NCBI GenBank assembly: GCA_022266195.1
Contig: WHVY01000010.1
Coordinates: 1,190,501-1,254,500, forward strand
Direction of reading: 5' to 3'
Origin: Tetranychus cinnabarinus
Taxonomy: Eukaryota; Arthropoda; Arachnida; Trombidiformes; Tetranychidae
Length of the DNA stretch: 64,000 nucleotides
Shown here: in pieces, positions 47,201-57,471 of the stretch
How the letters are laid out: the number at the start of each line of letters is the position of its first letter
Position numbering within the stretch: position 1 is the first letter of the stretch
Notes under the pieces: generated by a model
Database searches by the model: none
Seen by the model: the letters and a program-made list of their open reading frames with translations, nothing else
What the model was told of the DNA's origin: nothing
Made by a program: the position numbers and the translations under genes

Positions 47201-47609
47201 TATTCAATTTTAACAGACTTTTAGACTAAGCTTTTGTTTTACTTAACCTTATAACTATCTAAGGGCTAAGGTTACATGAGAACTCGGTTAATTGTGTTAC
47301 TTTGCCATCATCTTTTCATATTTTTTTGACTTAATTGTTCACTTATTTTGTAATGATCATTTTTACTCATCATTTTTTCTTGTTTTGCTTTCAGATTTTC
47401 GTTTCTCCATGTTACCTCCATCATCTATTGCTGCCTCCTGTATAGCCACCGCCATCCTGGGATTAACCAGTTTACGGAACAACTTTTCATCAACTGAAAA
47501 AATACTTTCACAAATATGTAAATTAGCTAGCATAGATGTCTCTGAGCTACTTTCAATTCGAAAATCAATTGAAGATGTTTTAAATGAACAAATCAGTAGG
47601 CATCATTGA
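44217..47609 (+). CDS. CCND: D-type cyclin, complete, 4 exons
   Basis: Exons are 44217-44393, 44606-44821, 45035-45203 and 47395-47609, giving 258 residues. D cyclins bind CDK4/6 to phosphorylate retinoblastoma protein in G1. The cyclin box is clear: SYFKCFQTELDVYMRELVAN, then the junction WMLE/ICEEEKCEKDVFPLAMN and LDRFLS, SKLRQSEPI, QLKWDLAAVTPNDF and the KHAQTFITLCATDF signature across the exon 3/4 junction. The second fold includes MLPPSSIAASCIATAI. Compared with vertebrate D cyclins (about 290), the N-terminal LxCxE RB-binding motif is absent and the protein ends right after the second fold (VLNEQISRHH), without the PEST region and the phospho-Thr degron. Intron 3 is about 2.2 kb; introns 1 and 2 are 212-213 nt. 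Confidence 0.93.
45204..47394 (+). other. Cyclin D intron 3
   Basis: A 2191-nt intron with GTAAGA donor and TTTCAG acceptor. Short open frames in it have no support. Confidence 0.8.
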
Positions 47610-47672
47610 TCCCGGAGATACACAACACACATGTTTATCACTTTAAGGTGTTCATTTCGCCAACCAAATCAG

Positions 47673-47730
47673 ATATAAATATATAAATAACTTTATACAT
47701 ATATATAATATAATATATTATATATATTAA
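47673..47730. repeat. AT-rich TATA-type simple repeat
   Basis: A near-continuous AT run in the cyclin D 3' UTR. Confidence 0.8.
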
Positions 47731-47769
47731 TCCTCGCCAAAAAATTCAAATGAAAAAAGTAAACAAATT

Positions 47770-47775
47770 AATAAA
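47770..47775 (+). terminator. Probable polyadenylation signal of cyclin D
   Basis: AATAAA, 161 nt after the stop codon. Confidence 0.45.
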
Positions 47776-50700
47776 TTTAATTGCAGTGAGATTAAATGTT
47801 AGAATTGTTATCGAATCCTTGACCTTACATTAAAAATCCCAACTCTTTTTGTCAATCATTTTGTACCATTTTCCATCAAAGATCGAATCCTAAATTTCAT
47901 TGAACAAAACAAGATGTGAATTTAATTTCTTAATACGGTTCAATATTTCTGGCTATCTGTGAATCAACACTGACAACAATCTAAAGTTACAGAGACAATT
48001 GAAAGACATAATGAAGGATCCAAGGATAATTTTTCGGTTGATTGGGCAAACTAATTTCATATCCCATGTATGTGTGACAATTTAAACAACATTTTACTAC
48101 CTGGACCAGCTTAGGATCCAGGTTGAAAACACATGAAATTATTTCACATCCCATAAGTTTATCGCTTCAATTGAAATATTTATATTCATCTATAAATTAT
48201 TTTACACTTAAATATATGTCTGTGATAAAATAGCTAAAATCATTGATCCCTTTAGTTATACATTGTGATATATCCACATTGAGTGAAACCATTTAATTAT
48301 TTTCTAATGAACCATAAATTGAGTGTTAATTATAACACTAATTTACAGTTAATTGTGATTTAACATTCACTATTGACCAACATTTTTCAACAAGGTAATG
48401 TGTGAACATATGGTTTTGTTTTCATCATTAACATTAAAAGTGTATTACATTTTTGGTGGATAACAATTTAAGATTAAATGTGTTCAATCATTTAATCATT
48501 GTACTTTAAGATTTAACCATTTCAAGTATAAATCTTATTGAGCTCAATCTTGATTTGCTTTAACAGTTCAACTCTTTTTTTCGTATGTTTCAATTGTCTG
48601 ATGTCAGTTTTTTGATCAATCAATTACACTTTTTGATCCTTCAATGATTTAATTGAATTAATTAATCACTGTTACTTTAAAAAGTCAACGAAAAAAAGGT
48701 TAATTTATTGTTTCTATCATTTGATATGAAAATGGTGAAAAAAATTATCATCAAAAATGAATTCTGAAATGAATCATGAAAAACAAAACAGAAATGATAA
48801 AACTTCCGTCATCAGTCATCATAATAATGATTATTCAATCAAAGAGGCCTTCTAATCAATTTAAGAGGTTCAACAGTTGATAAACAATTGATCAATAGCC
48901 GCAAATTAATAGATTAACAAGAAAACAAAACAATTGTTCGAGGTTAATCAATTAATATTAGTTACAATGTTTCGATGGAGAGCAAAATATTTCCGGCAAA
49001 TGTCAACACACGGGATGACAATATTGTCCCGTTTTTTGAGCAGATTACATTAATACTTAAAGGCGTACTTGTACTTACATTAGCTAATACCAATCAACAA
49101 TTATTGTGATTAGATTTTAATTTTAAATTTACAATTAGAAAAGTAAATTTGAAGAAAACCCAAAACCAGAAAAATCACAGATTTGATATCGAGAAGAGAC
49201 GAAGCGCAAAAAAAACAGATTTAAAGGTAACAACAATGTCAATATACCAGGTCATTGTTGGCAACATCTTAAGAAAGGTTAAATTGCCGTTCTATTTCCG
49301 TTCACATTAATATGTTACCTTTTTACCTTCCGTTGGAAGGTTGGCCTTAAAAAAATTTAAAGTTCCCCAAGAAAGGAGTCGAGAAATAAAAAGATGCAAA
49401 AAAGATGAAGATCAAAGATGGAAATCAAAAGAAGGGAAAAGACCAAAGTGACTGGCATAGGAAATCGCTCAAGACCCAGTAACGGGGGCGGACTCAGCGC
49501 TGTGCCCTTCATCATCCTCATCATCATCGTCTTCGTCATCATTTGTTGAATGTTTAAAGGCATTTTCCGTACCAGTTGAGTCTCTCTGTAACTTTAAGGC
49601 AAAGACCCAAAAGAGGGAAGATGGCATCTGTTTCCGGAAGAATAGGGAAAAAGGGAAAGAAGAGGCCAAGAAGATGATGAAGATGAAGATGATAAAAGGT
49701 AAAGGTAAAGATGACGAAATGTCGAAAGAGAGTCCAAAGTCGCGTGGCACTTTTCCTGTCTCTTATTACCTTTCTAACCATTTCTCCGTCCTATGTCGCT
49801 ATTTGACTAACCATCTGTTAGTCGATCTCTTTCTTTCTCTCTCTTTTTTTTATCATCTCTTCTCTCTTCCTTTGCTCTTTAATCATCTTTCACTCTCTCT
49901 TTCTCTTCAGGCCACTTTCCCCGTTCCAATCTAATCGCAATAAAAAAAAGAGAAAAGATGAAAATGACAAAAAAAAGGTTTTACAAATGCATATTTACAC
50001 ACTTATGGATTTGTACCTTTGATAAAAGCTTGGTTAGGTAATGAAACATCCCGAATTTTGGCCTTACAACGGAAACGTCACGTGATTCTTGTTCGTCTTC
50101 TTAATTCTCTTCTCTGTCTAATTTTACTGTCTAAATTTGTAGACTTTTTTACCATTTAATTCATCATCGCTTTTTTATGCACATCTCAATAACTATTATT
50201 ATCATTGTTACAGCATTACTATAAGTCCATATGGATGATACTGATGCTGAAATCCTTATGTTAAAATGACAAAAGTGACATTGAAATGTCCCAAGGATGA
50301 ATAACGCTAATTATAATTGAAATTTAATTATATTTATTAATATTAATACCAAAGGCCTCATCATACCTCAACACATATGATTTTGCCTTTGCCTTTATAT
50401 TGAAACATTGGACACAATCTGACGGTAAATTTGAATTAATTAGTTGATAACTTGTAAATAAATTATATTTTTCATTATTTAATCACATTGTTGTTGATAG
50501 ACAACAAATTGAGTTCAAGCTTCTTAGGGAATGTAAACAGCAATTAGGTTACAAAGGATGTCCAATAACAGTTTGATAAACAGTAAATAAATCTGGGAAT
50601 GAAATTGGTGAAAATTAATTTTAATAATGATTGTTGAACCTGTTTATTGTTTACTAATCATGAATTGACGACTGGATAAATAACAACAACCATTGATGTA

Positions 50701-51874
50701 AACAGTTGGACTGTCAATGGACTGAAGGTTAGATTTTTTTCTGATTATTCTGATGTTGTTTAGGTTTATCAGTATTACCTTCAATAATGATTACAATCTG
50801 ATGGTGATGATAATAAGGGCCAAATTAACAAATTGTCAAACAGGAACAAAGGTGATTCCCATATAAATGGCGATCAATTATTGTGGGTTAACAGACAAAT
50901 GAAAATTTGTGTCAAATTTGCTTCCATTTACAGGCCTAATTATGTAAGGTGTTAATAAATGTTGTTATAATAATAATGTTAATAATATATTAATAGTATA
51001 TCAGTATTACACTCATTTATGGATCATTAGCGAGCAATTAAAATTAAGCTTTCCTCTCAACCTCATCATCATCTGATAGATTGTTATTTGCCACAATTAT
51101 TGGCTAATTTATGTATTTTTATATACATAAATATCAACATAATAAGGATCAATTGCTGTTATTTCCTAATCACAATCACCAGCTATTATTTGATATCCAA
51201 CTTTAATCAATGAAAATGTTATTTCATACAGGTAATAATTACCAAGGCCTGAGAACAAAATAGTGATACAATTTTTATGATCAATATTGGTGTTAACCAT
51301 AATAATGATTACGCTTCATCAATTTAAATTGTGTGAAAGTTAATGTAAAAACAAACCAGATGATCAGTTTCATCAAGTCTTCCCTTTACTTTCAAAAGGT
51401 CATCTCAAGTGTCCTTTTTTTACCTGGCCTGACCTATTGAGGTTATTGTCACTTTGAGCTTTGCTTGGAACCAGTAAAGCGTAAAGAAAATAGTTAAATC
51501 GATTCCTTCTTTATCAGTGTTGATCATACAGCTATTGATACAAATTGTCCTCCAATATGTACAGACAGCCAAGCTTTTTTGTTATGGACTCAACCTGGGT
51601 CAATGACCATTGCTAAATGGTTTGAATGGGTTAAGGGAAAAGGTGAGAGTAAAGAGTATATTTAAAGAGATTTACATACATTTGAGTTGATAGAGATGAT
51701 TGGTTAATTGCTATTGAAATTGTCTGCTCAAATTACTTGGTTTGGTTGAAATCTGAAATGGGAAAACAAGAGATTGATTTCAATTGAAATCATTCAAGAA
51801 ATTTAAAATTATTAACAAATCAATTTATCAACATGATGCCAACTTACTGAGTTAAGCAATGGATGCTTTTGTAA
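47776..51874. other. Long intergenic region
   Basis: Four kilobases without a supported gene. The part at 49360-50100 is richer in G+C and pyrimidine/purine-asymmetric, with overlapping frames on both strands, one encoding an acidic NDDEDDDDEDDEG run on the minus strand. It may be a promoter, an exon or simple sequence. A CACGTG E-box lies at 50077-50086. Confidence 0.45.
50077..50086. promoter_or_regulatory. Palindromic E-box GTCACGTGAT
   Basis: It matches the CACGTG core bound by MITF/TFE or Max-type bHLH-zip factors. No gene is assigned to it. Confidence 0.2.
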
Positions 51875-51881
51875 TATAAAT
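51875..51881 (+). promoter_or_regulatory. TATA box ahead of the small secreted-peptide ORF
   Basis: TATAAAT, 103 nt upstream of the ATG at 51978, similar in spacing to the TATA box of sorbitol dehydrogenase in this window. Confidence 0.35.
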
Positions 51882-51977
51882 CAGCTTTCAAGTCGACCTT
51901 TAATCGTTAAATAACCTTAGGCTGAATTAACAGTTAACCAATGCATTTAATGGTGCTAGTGTTGATATTATGAAAAC

Positions 51978-52169
51978 ATGATCAACATATCATTATTATC
52001 ATTGTTATTATTGTTTCTTATAATATGTATTAGCTGTCATCCAGTAGCCAATAACAATTTTCAGCTGCATCATCAACGCCAAGTTAAAAAAAAACAACAG
52101 CTCAAAGCTCATCCCCGTTATAATGATTATAATCATTTTAGACGAATGTTAACTTTAACGGTTGACTAA
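51978..52169 (+). CDS. Small putative secreted peptide or neuropeptide-like precursor
   Basis: The frame has 63 residues. It starts with a textbook signal peptide (MINISLLSLLLLFLIICISC, cleavage likely after the Cys-containing end). The mature part, about 43 residues, is basic and carries KKK and RR sites that prohormone convertases could cut, leaving a segment rich in Tyr, Asn and His (AHPRYNDYNHF). No C-terminal amidation Gly is placed before a dibasic site. A TATA box at a sensible distance supports it. No family is recognised; a further 3' exon cannot be excluded. Confidence 0.4.
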   Translation: MINISLLSLLLLFLIICISCHPVANNNFQLHHQRQVKKKQQLKAHPRYNDYNHFRRMLTLTVD

Positions 52170-53476
52170 ATTTTTATAGTTAACCTGGTTGTATATCAAG
52201 TATAACAATGAAAATATAAATTACAATAAGCAAAATAATGAAAAAAAGGCAACATTGTAATTTTTTCGATTAGAAACTTGCATCGGTATTGCGTGATTTC
52301 AAACAAATGCCATAAATTTAAGCGAAGTAAGATTAGCTTACTTCATTTTTTTGTAAGTGAAATGTTACTTTTTGGTTTCTCGCTTTCTGGTAATTTCATC
52401 TGGGCCAAGGCAAATTTTTATACAACCATTGGTTGTATTAACAACATTGTATAACTCTTTGATGAAATGGTGAACATAAGTTGTCTCCCATTAATAGGCA
52501 TTAATAAATTTTGTCATATGTTTGCCTAATGAAAAAGGGAGAAAATAAAAAAAAGGTAAAGGTGAAAGCGTTATCAGTATTTGATACAAAGTTTTTATAT
52601 ATAGATTATTGTTTGTGTCTCTCTATGTGTACTTAAATTCCCGTAGAGGGTCAAAGCATTGAAAGCTATTCAATTGTGATATAAAAACTTTCATCAATCC
52701 AAAAACGCTGATAGTACAATAAGAAAGAGGAAAACGCGTGGCAAAAAGGTCTTACTTTCCTCTTTCACCTGGATAACAGGAGATGTAAAGAGAGGGAGGA
52801 AGGCAAAGAAAGGCCAAGAGGAAAGGTCTAGAGACAGACAGATAGAGAGAGAGAGAGAGTGTTGGGCTCGGGGGTTTCCTCTGTTTATCTCTTTCTTCTT
52901 GTTCCTGAGGAGAGTTAACACAAGACTAAATAGAATGGAAGATTTTTTGACAAAAGTAACTCGTGGCACGCGAGTAAACCTGGATGGGTTTGCTTAAGGG
53001 TACAAGGAGCTAGTTGCATACATAATGTTTTACTGCTACTATTATCACTACCTGGACGGTCTCACTCTCTGTCTGTCTATGTATCTGTATTTATGCTCTC
53101 TATCCTCCCTCTCTATCTCACTCTCGCCTTTTCTCTCTCAGGTCGTGTGGAGCACATTTTAGTTGATAATCTAGATTGAATAAGCAGACAAAGTTAATTG
53201 AAGCTCAATCTCTCCATTTAATGTCAATCCCGTTACACTGTATCTCTTTGAAAGTCCAAGAGTCTTTTAAACACTCATTATCATCTTCACCTTCGTCTGG
53301 GGCTGCCTCTTGTCCACCATCTTTCCTCCATTCAAGGGTCATTGGTCCGACTACCATTCACCTTTGCTACCTTTTTAAATTTTAACTTTTAAGATGTCTT
53401 TGGTTATTTACATTTAGGATTCTTGCTTCTTCCATGTTTATTTAATGCTCCGCAAGTTGGTATTCCAGGTTAATTA
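52170..53476. other. Intergenic DNA with GA and CT tracts
   Basis: It contains a GA run (52844-52859) and a pyrimidine-rich part at about 53060-53150. Open frames on both strands here are low-complexity shadows. Confidence 0.55.
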
Positions 53477-54138
53477 CTACAATAAAGCAGCCATTTGTTG
53501 GTCGTTAATATTTTCAATCTCCACTAAGCCCATAGCATCAGCGATCCTAGTTGCTGTTAAATGTTTACACATTACCAAGTCGGAAGTAATCACTGTTAAT
53601 GTAAGAAAAATAACAGAAGAACATCTGATTAATTTCATCTGTTAAGGAATCTAATTAGATATTAAATGAGCAAACCTTTGTGTTTAAATGCTGGGCAAGT
53701 ACAATAGTAAGCATGGGTATAACAGATATAATAATTAGCACCATCTTTGCTGAGGACTTTGAAGACTTGCCTTCCAGAGTCACTTCGAACTAAATAGATA
53801 CGCTTTTTATCTATTAAATCAAATGCATTGACAAGATCATCGCCAAATAAATAGACTAACCTGTAAAATAAATCAAAACATACTTTATAATTATCCAAAT
53901 ATATCTTTAAAAGCTAAATAGAGTAAGAAACAAAGGAAAATAATAAACAAACTTACTGGGATAAGAAGTCTTCTGAAACTATTCAGGATATGCAAAAGAG
54001 AAAGCACTATTGATTAGAAAAGAATCAAGTATTATTAAATCAATTGCGATACTTACGTTTATTATCCCCTCTTTCTCTAGGCTCCTCTTTGATTGATTTA
54101 CAGATGGAATGAAAGATTTTCAAAAAATTAGAAGACAT
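53477..54138 (-). CDS. ZSWIM7: ZSWIM7/SWS1 SWIM zinc-finger protein, complete, 4 exons
   Basis: Minus-strand exons are 54138-54057, 53972-53957 (only 16 nt), 53860-53676 and 53592-53477, giving 132 residues (human about 140). ZSWIM7 is a partner of SWSAP1 in the Shu complex, which supports RAD51 filaments in homologous recombination. The microexon supplies QDFLS, leading into QLVYLFGDDLVNAFDLIDKK, which aligns with the human LKFLFG...ALDLVD block. The SWIM finger is CTCPAF in exon 3 and CKH in exon 4; the 15 residues between them equal the human spacing, which strongly supports the splice. All junctions are GT-AG with consistent phase. The start codon lies 269 bp from that of the divergent BTB gene. 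Confidence 0.85.
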
Positions 54139-54407
54139 AATTAGTAAATTGTACAAAGTTTAGACAAAAAACGACAATTCAACAAACGATATTAACTCAA
54201 AAGAAATGAAATTTTATTTGCTTTGAGCTCCATCTGTCGTTAGTTTAATTAACCTTTATTTTGTTATTTTTATTTACAATGATTTTGTCTTTCTCTGCTG
54301 GGTTAGACCTTTAATCTAGAAAATATTTTGGATTCTAGATTAATTTAACTTCTGGGATTCGGTGATTAAATTTTAATAGCCATTTTTAATAATACTTGGT
54401 ATCAAAC
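54139..54407. promoter_or_regulatory. Shared divergent promoter of ZSWIM7 and the BACURD gene
   Basis: Only 269 bp separate the two start codons. The interval holds a perfect 10-bp inverted repeat (54311-54320 and 54334-54343, arms TTAATCTAGA) around a 13-nt AT-rich loop. No TATA box is obvious. Confidence 0.55.
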
Positions 54408-55876
54408 ATGCAGGTAAGTCTGAACATTTGTCTTGAAAATTGATTAAGCAAAGATTTGTTTACATTAATGTGTTTTTATCATTTCAGGAATTGGATAAAC
54501 ATGGTGAAGCAATTATGTCGAGTCAGGGTAATACATTTATCAAAGGTGGACCAAGTCAATATATTAAACTTAACGTTGGAGGTTCTCTGTTCCAGACAAC
54601 AATTGGTACTTTGACGAAAGCTGATAGTATGCTGAGAGCCATGTTCTCTGGTCGATTGGGTATTCACACTGATTCAGAAGGTTAACAACTTAATTATAAA
54701 TATTAACAGTTAATGGAATCTATGGTCTCTGATGATTGGATATTCATCCTTTTATTGTGACTTAAAACTTGTTTACCCTGAGAAGTGAGTTTATTGTTAA
54801 GACAATGTACTTGAACGATTGACTCAGTTTTTTAGTCATGCTGCCACGAATTTTTATCAATCAAGAAACAAACAGATTGCAGTTAGTTGTTGCTGAGTCT
54901 CTTCTGTTTGCCATTAACCCTTCATTTCTATTAAGTTATGTTTTGACAGCTTAAATCGTCTTTTTGGCATCCAATCTAAACTTATTTTACACTCCTCTCG
55001 TTGAATTTCAGGGCTAAATGACCATAATTAATTTACTAATTTATTTTTTTTGTATCATTTCATTTCCAGGATGGGTCTTGATCGATAGAAGTGGCAAGCA
55101 ATTCGGTACTATTTTAAATTTCCTTCGAGATGGATCAGTTCCCTTACCTGATAATGCTCGAGAGATTCAAGAATTATTGGCTGAAGCTAAATACTACCTC
55201 ATACAAGAGTTGATCGATTCTTGTGAATCTATGCTAGCAAGATCTAAAGAAAGTAATCGTACAGAACCAATTTGTCGCGTTCCATTGATAACTTCATCCA
55301 AAGAGGAAGCTATGTTAATCAATAACTCAACAAAACCTGTTGTCAAGTTATTAATCAACCGTCATAATAACAAGTATTCTTATACAAGCACCTCAGATGA
55401 CAATTTCTTGAAAAATTTAGAACTCTTTGACAAATTATGTTTGAGATTTAGTGGAAGAGTCCTTTTCATAAAAGACGTCATCGGTACCAGCGAAATCTGT
55501 TGCTGGTCATTTTTTGGACATGGCAAAAAAGTCGCTGAAGTCTGTTGCCATTCAATATTGTATGCACCTGATAGAAAACATACAAAGGTAAAATTTAAAT
55601 TCCAGTCTGTTCCCATCAAACTTGGATAACCAACATATTTTTTCATTTCGACAGGTCGAATTCCCTGAAGCCCGAATCTACGAGGAAACTTTAAATGTAC
55701 TAATGTACGAGAATCTTTCTGTACCTGATATGGAGCTAATGCAGGCTACAAGTAGTCGCGGCGCTGTTTCAATGAACTATACTAGTGACGACGAAGAAGA
55801 GGTTGCTCGTAAATCATCTGTACCTTCAAGAGATCAAGCCAAAGATCATCTTAGCAAATTACGAACTAAACCATGA
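54408..55876 (+). CDS. KCTD10: BACURD-type BTB/KCTD adaptor (KCTD10/KCTD13/TNFAIP1 family), 4 exons
   Basis: Exons are 54408-54413 (ATG CAG only), 54488-54680, 55070-55587 and 55655-55876, giving 312 residues. BACURD proteins are substrate adaptors of the CUL3 ubiquitin ligase, with RhoA among known targets. The BTB/T1 domain starts YIKLNVGGSLFQTT and continues through SMLRAMFSGR, GWVLIDRSGKQFGTILNFLRDG and LLAEAKYYLIQELIDSC. The C-terminal body has the family blocks STKPVVKLLINRHNNKYSYT, FSGRVLFIKDVIGTSEICCW and, across exon 3/4, KHTKVEFPEARIYEETLNVL. The tail is short and Asp/Glu- and Ser-rich. If the two-codon first exon is not used, translation would start at the ATG at 54515 (IMSSQG). 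Which vertebrate paralogue it matches best is not resolved. Confidence 0.9.
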
Positions 55877-57280
55877 ATTGTTTATCATGTAAACAATAAT
55901 CATTCAAAATAGCGTTGATGCCAAACACCATTTGTTTGTTTGTTTTTTTTGGCTTACAGACTTGTGGTATTTTTCTGATTGACCTTTCACAATTAGATTC
56001 CCTTTCACCATTTTATCTTTAATTTCACTGACACGGTTCAAAAAATTGAATTTATACTTTATAGTATATATTTTCAATCTAATTTTAATTCGATTAAGTT
56101 AATTTGCATTCCTTATATGATCAAAAAGGTTGCTTGATTGACTTGATTTAAACGGATAAATTGATGCACGATGTAAGCGTTTTTACGTTTCTGGATAAAT
56201 CACAATGTCTTTCACTATATCTGCTTGTTGATTTGTCCCTATTCACCTAAAAAATAGGCAATTTGATAATTTAAACAATTACCAGCAATATCTATGAAAA
56301 TAGTTGTGTAAACAAAATCTTGAAACTTGTTATTAATTTTGAATGACAATTTATTCTAACTTGATTTGAGGTTCAACCCAAATATATGTGTATTGGTACA
56401 AACATAATAAACATTGTTATACCAAAGAGTTAATCAAGTACCGATAAAAATTGTAAGTAAAATGTGCAACTTTAATTTATTTGATTACAATTAAAGTGTT
56501 CTATTTATTTCCATACTTTCAATGTTACTCAATCATTCGAGTCAATAATAAATTATAATCCAACATAAGCTTTCCTGCCATTGTGTGGGTTGTTGACTAA
56601 AAATTATTATAATAAAGCATTCTGAAATGCTTATTGTATTCTGCTAATTAACAGTCAATGATTCCTTGGATGAACAATAAATAAAATATGAGGTTAAGGT
56701 TAAAGCAGATTGACTAAAGTCGATTGAATCATAACAGCCGATCAATTGTAGATTCATATCCAAGGATAAAAATGAGTATTTAATAATCCTTTTCAAGTAA
56801 AATTATATCACAGGTAAATAGTTTCCCTGATAATGTCATCATTTCCAATAACTTATCCCCAATAAGATATTTATTACCTCTATTTACAACATTTTACCAA
56901 GTTTGTTTTTAATAGGGAGAGTCGTAAACAAATCAATGATAAGACATCTTCAGAAGATAATCAGTTAAAGAACCATACTTACCTGAATATAATAAGAATA
57001 GTTGATTGATTGGTGAATTTACCTGAACTAATTGATTGAACTTTTTTATTGGGATTATCTAAAAGCCGTTAGATTAAACTTCAATAGATGGAAGCACATT
57101 TTGTTTTCTTTTTTTCAATTTTCCTAGAGTCTGGTAAAAATCATTAACTGAAAACTAGGTAAATGTAATCCTTGTTTATCTATGAACGTGTAAATTAATT
57201 TATGCTTATAACGTTATTAATCAAAGTTAATTATTTGTTCATTTTATTGAAGTTCATTTTAAACCAACCGGTTTAATCTT
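55877..57280. other. Intergenic DNA
   Basis: AT-rich DNA holding an AATAAA at 56406-56411 that may end the BACURD transcript. I searched it for FHA-domain exons of the following CEP170-like gene and found none. Confidence 0.55.
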
Positions 57281-57285
57281 TTTTA

Positions 57286-57294
57286 CCGCCATCT
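57286..57294 (-). promoter_or_regulatory. AGATGGCGG motif upstream of the CEP170-like gene
   Basis: The minus-strand form of the motif, 178 nt before the start codon and just upstream of the probable 5' UTR exon. It matches a YY1/Pho-type core well. Confidence 0.35.
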
Positions 57295-57299
57295 GTTAT

Positions 57300-57394
57300 T
57301 TAATCTCTCCAAGTACGAGATCTTTTTATTGTTTGTTTGCTGTTGCAACAAATGATTTGACTGATAGTGGTTAAGTGTTCTTATTCATACTCAG
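57300..57394 (+). other. Probable 5' UTR exon of the CEP170-like gene
   Basis: It ends at a perfect donor (CAG then GTGAGT). The next acceptor, GCTTAG, lies two bases before the ATG at 57472, making an intron of about 75 nt. All frames contain stops. The left border is approximate. Confidence 0.45.
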
Positions 57395-57471
57395 GTGAGT
57401 GATGGATAAGTATTTTATATCTTGACACTAGTTAACTTTATTTCTACTCTTTTCATACTTGTTTGCTTAGT

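Noticed and set aside
49357..49934. Cluster of overlapping frames on both strands
   Set aside because: Simple-sequence DNA (CAT/GAT and CT-rich); only the acidic segment was kept as a low-score finding.
53445..53645. Plus-strand frame of 66 codons
   Set aside because: It is antisense to the last exon of ZSWIM7.
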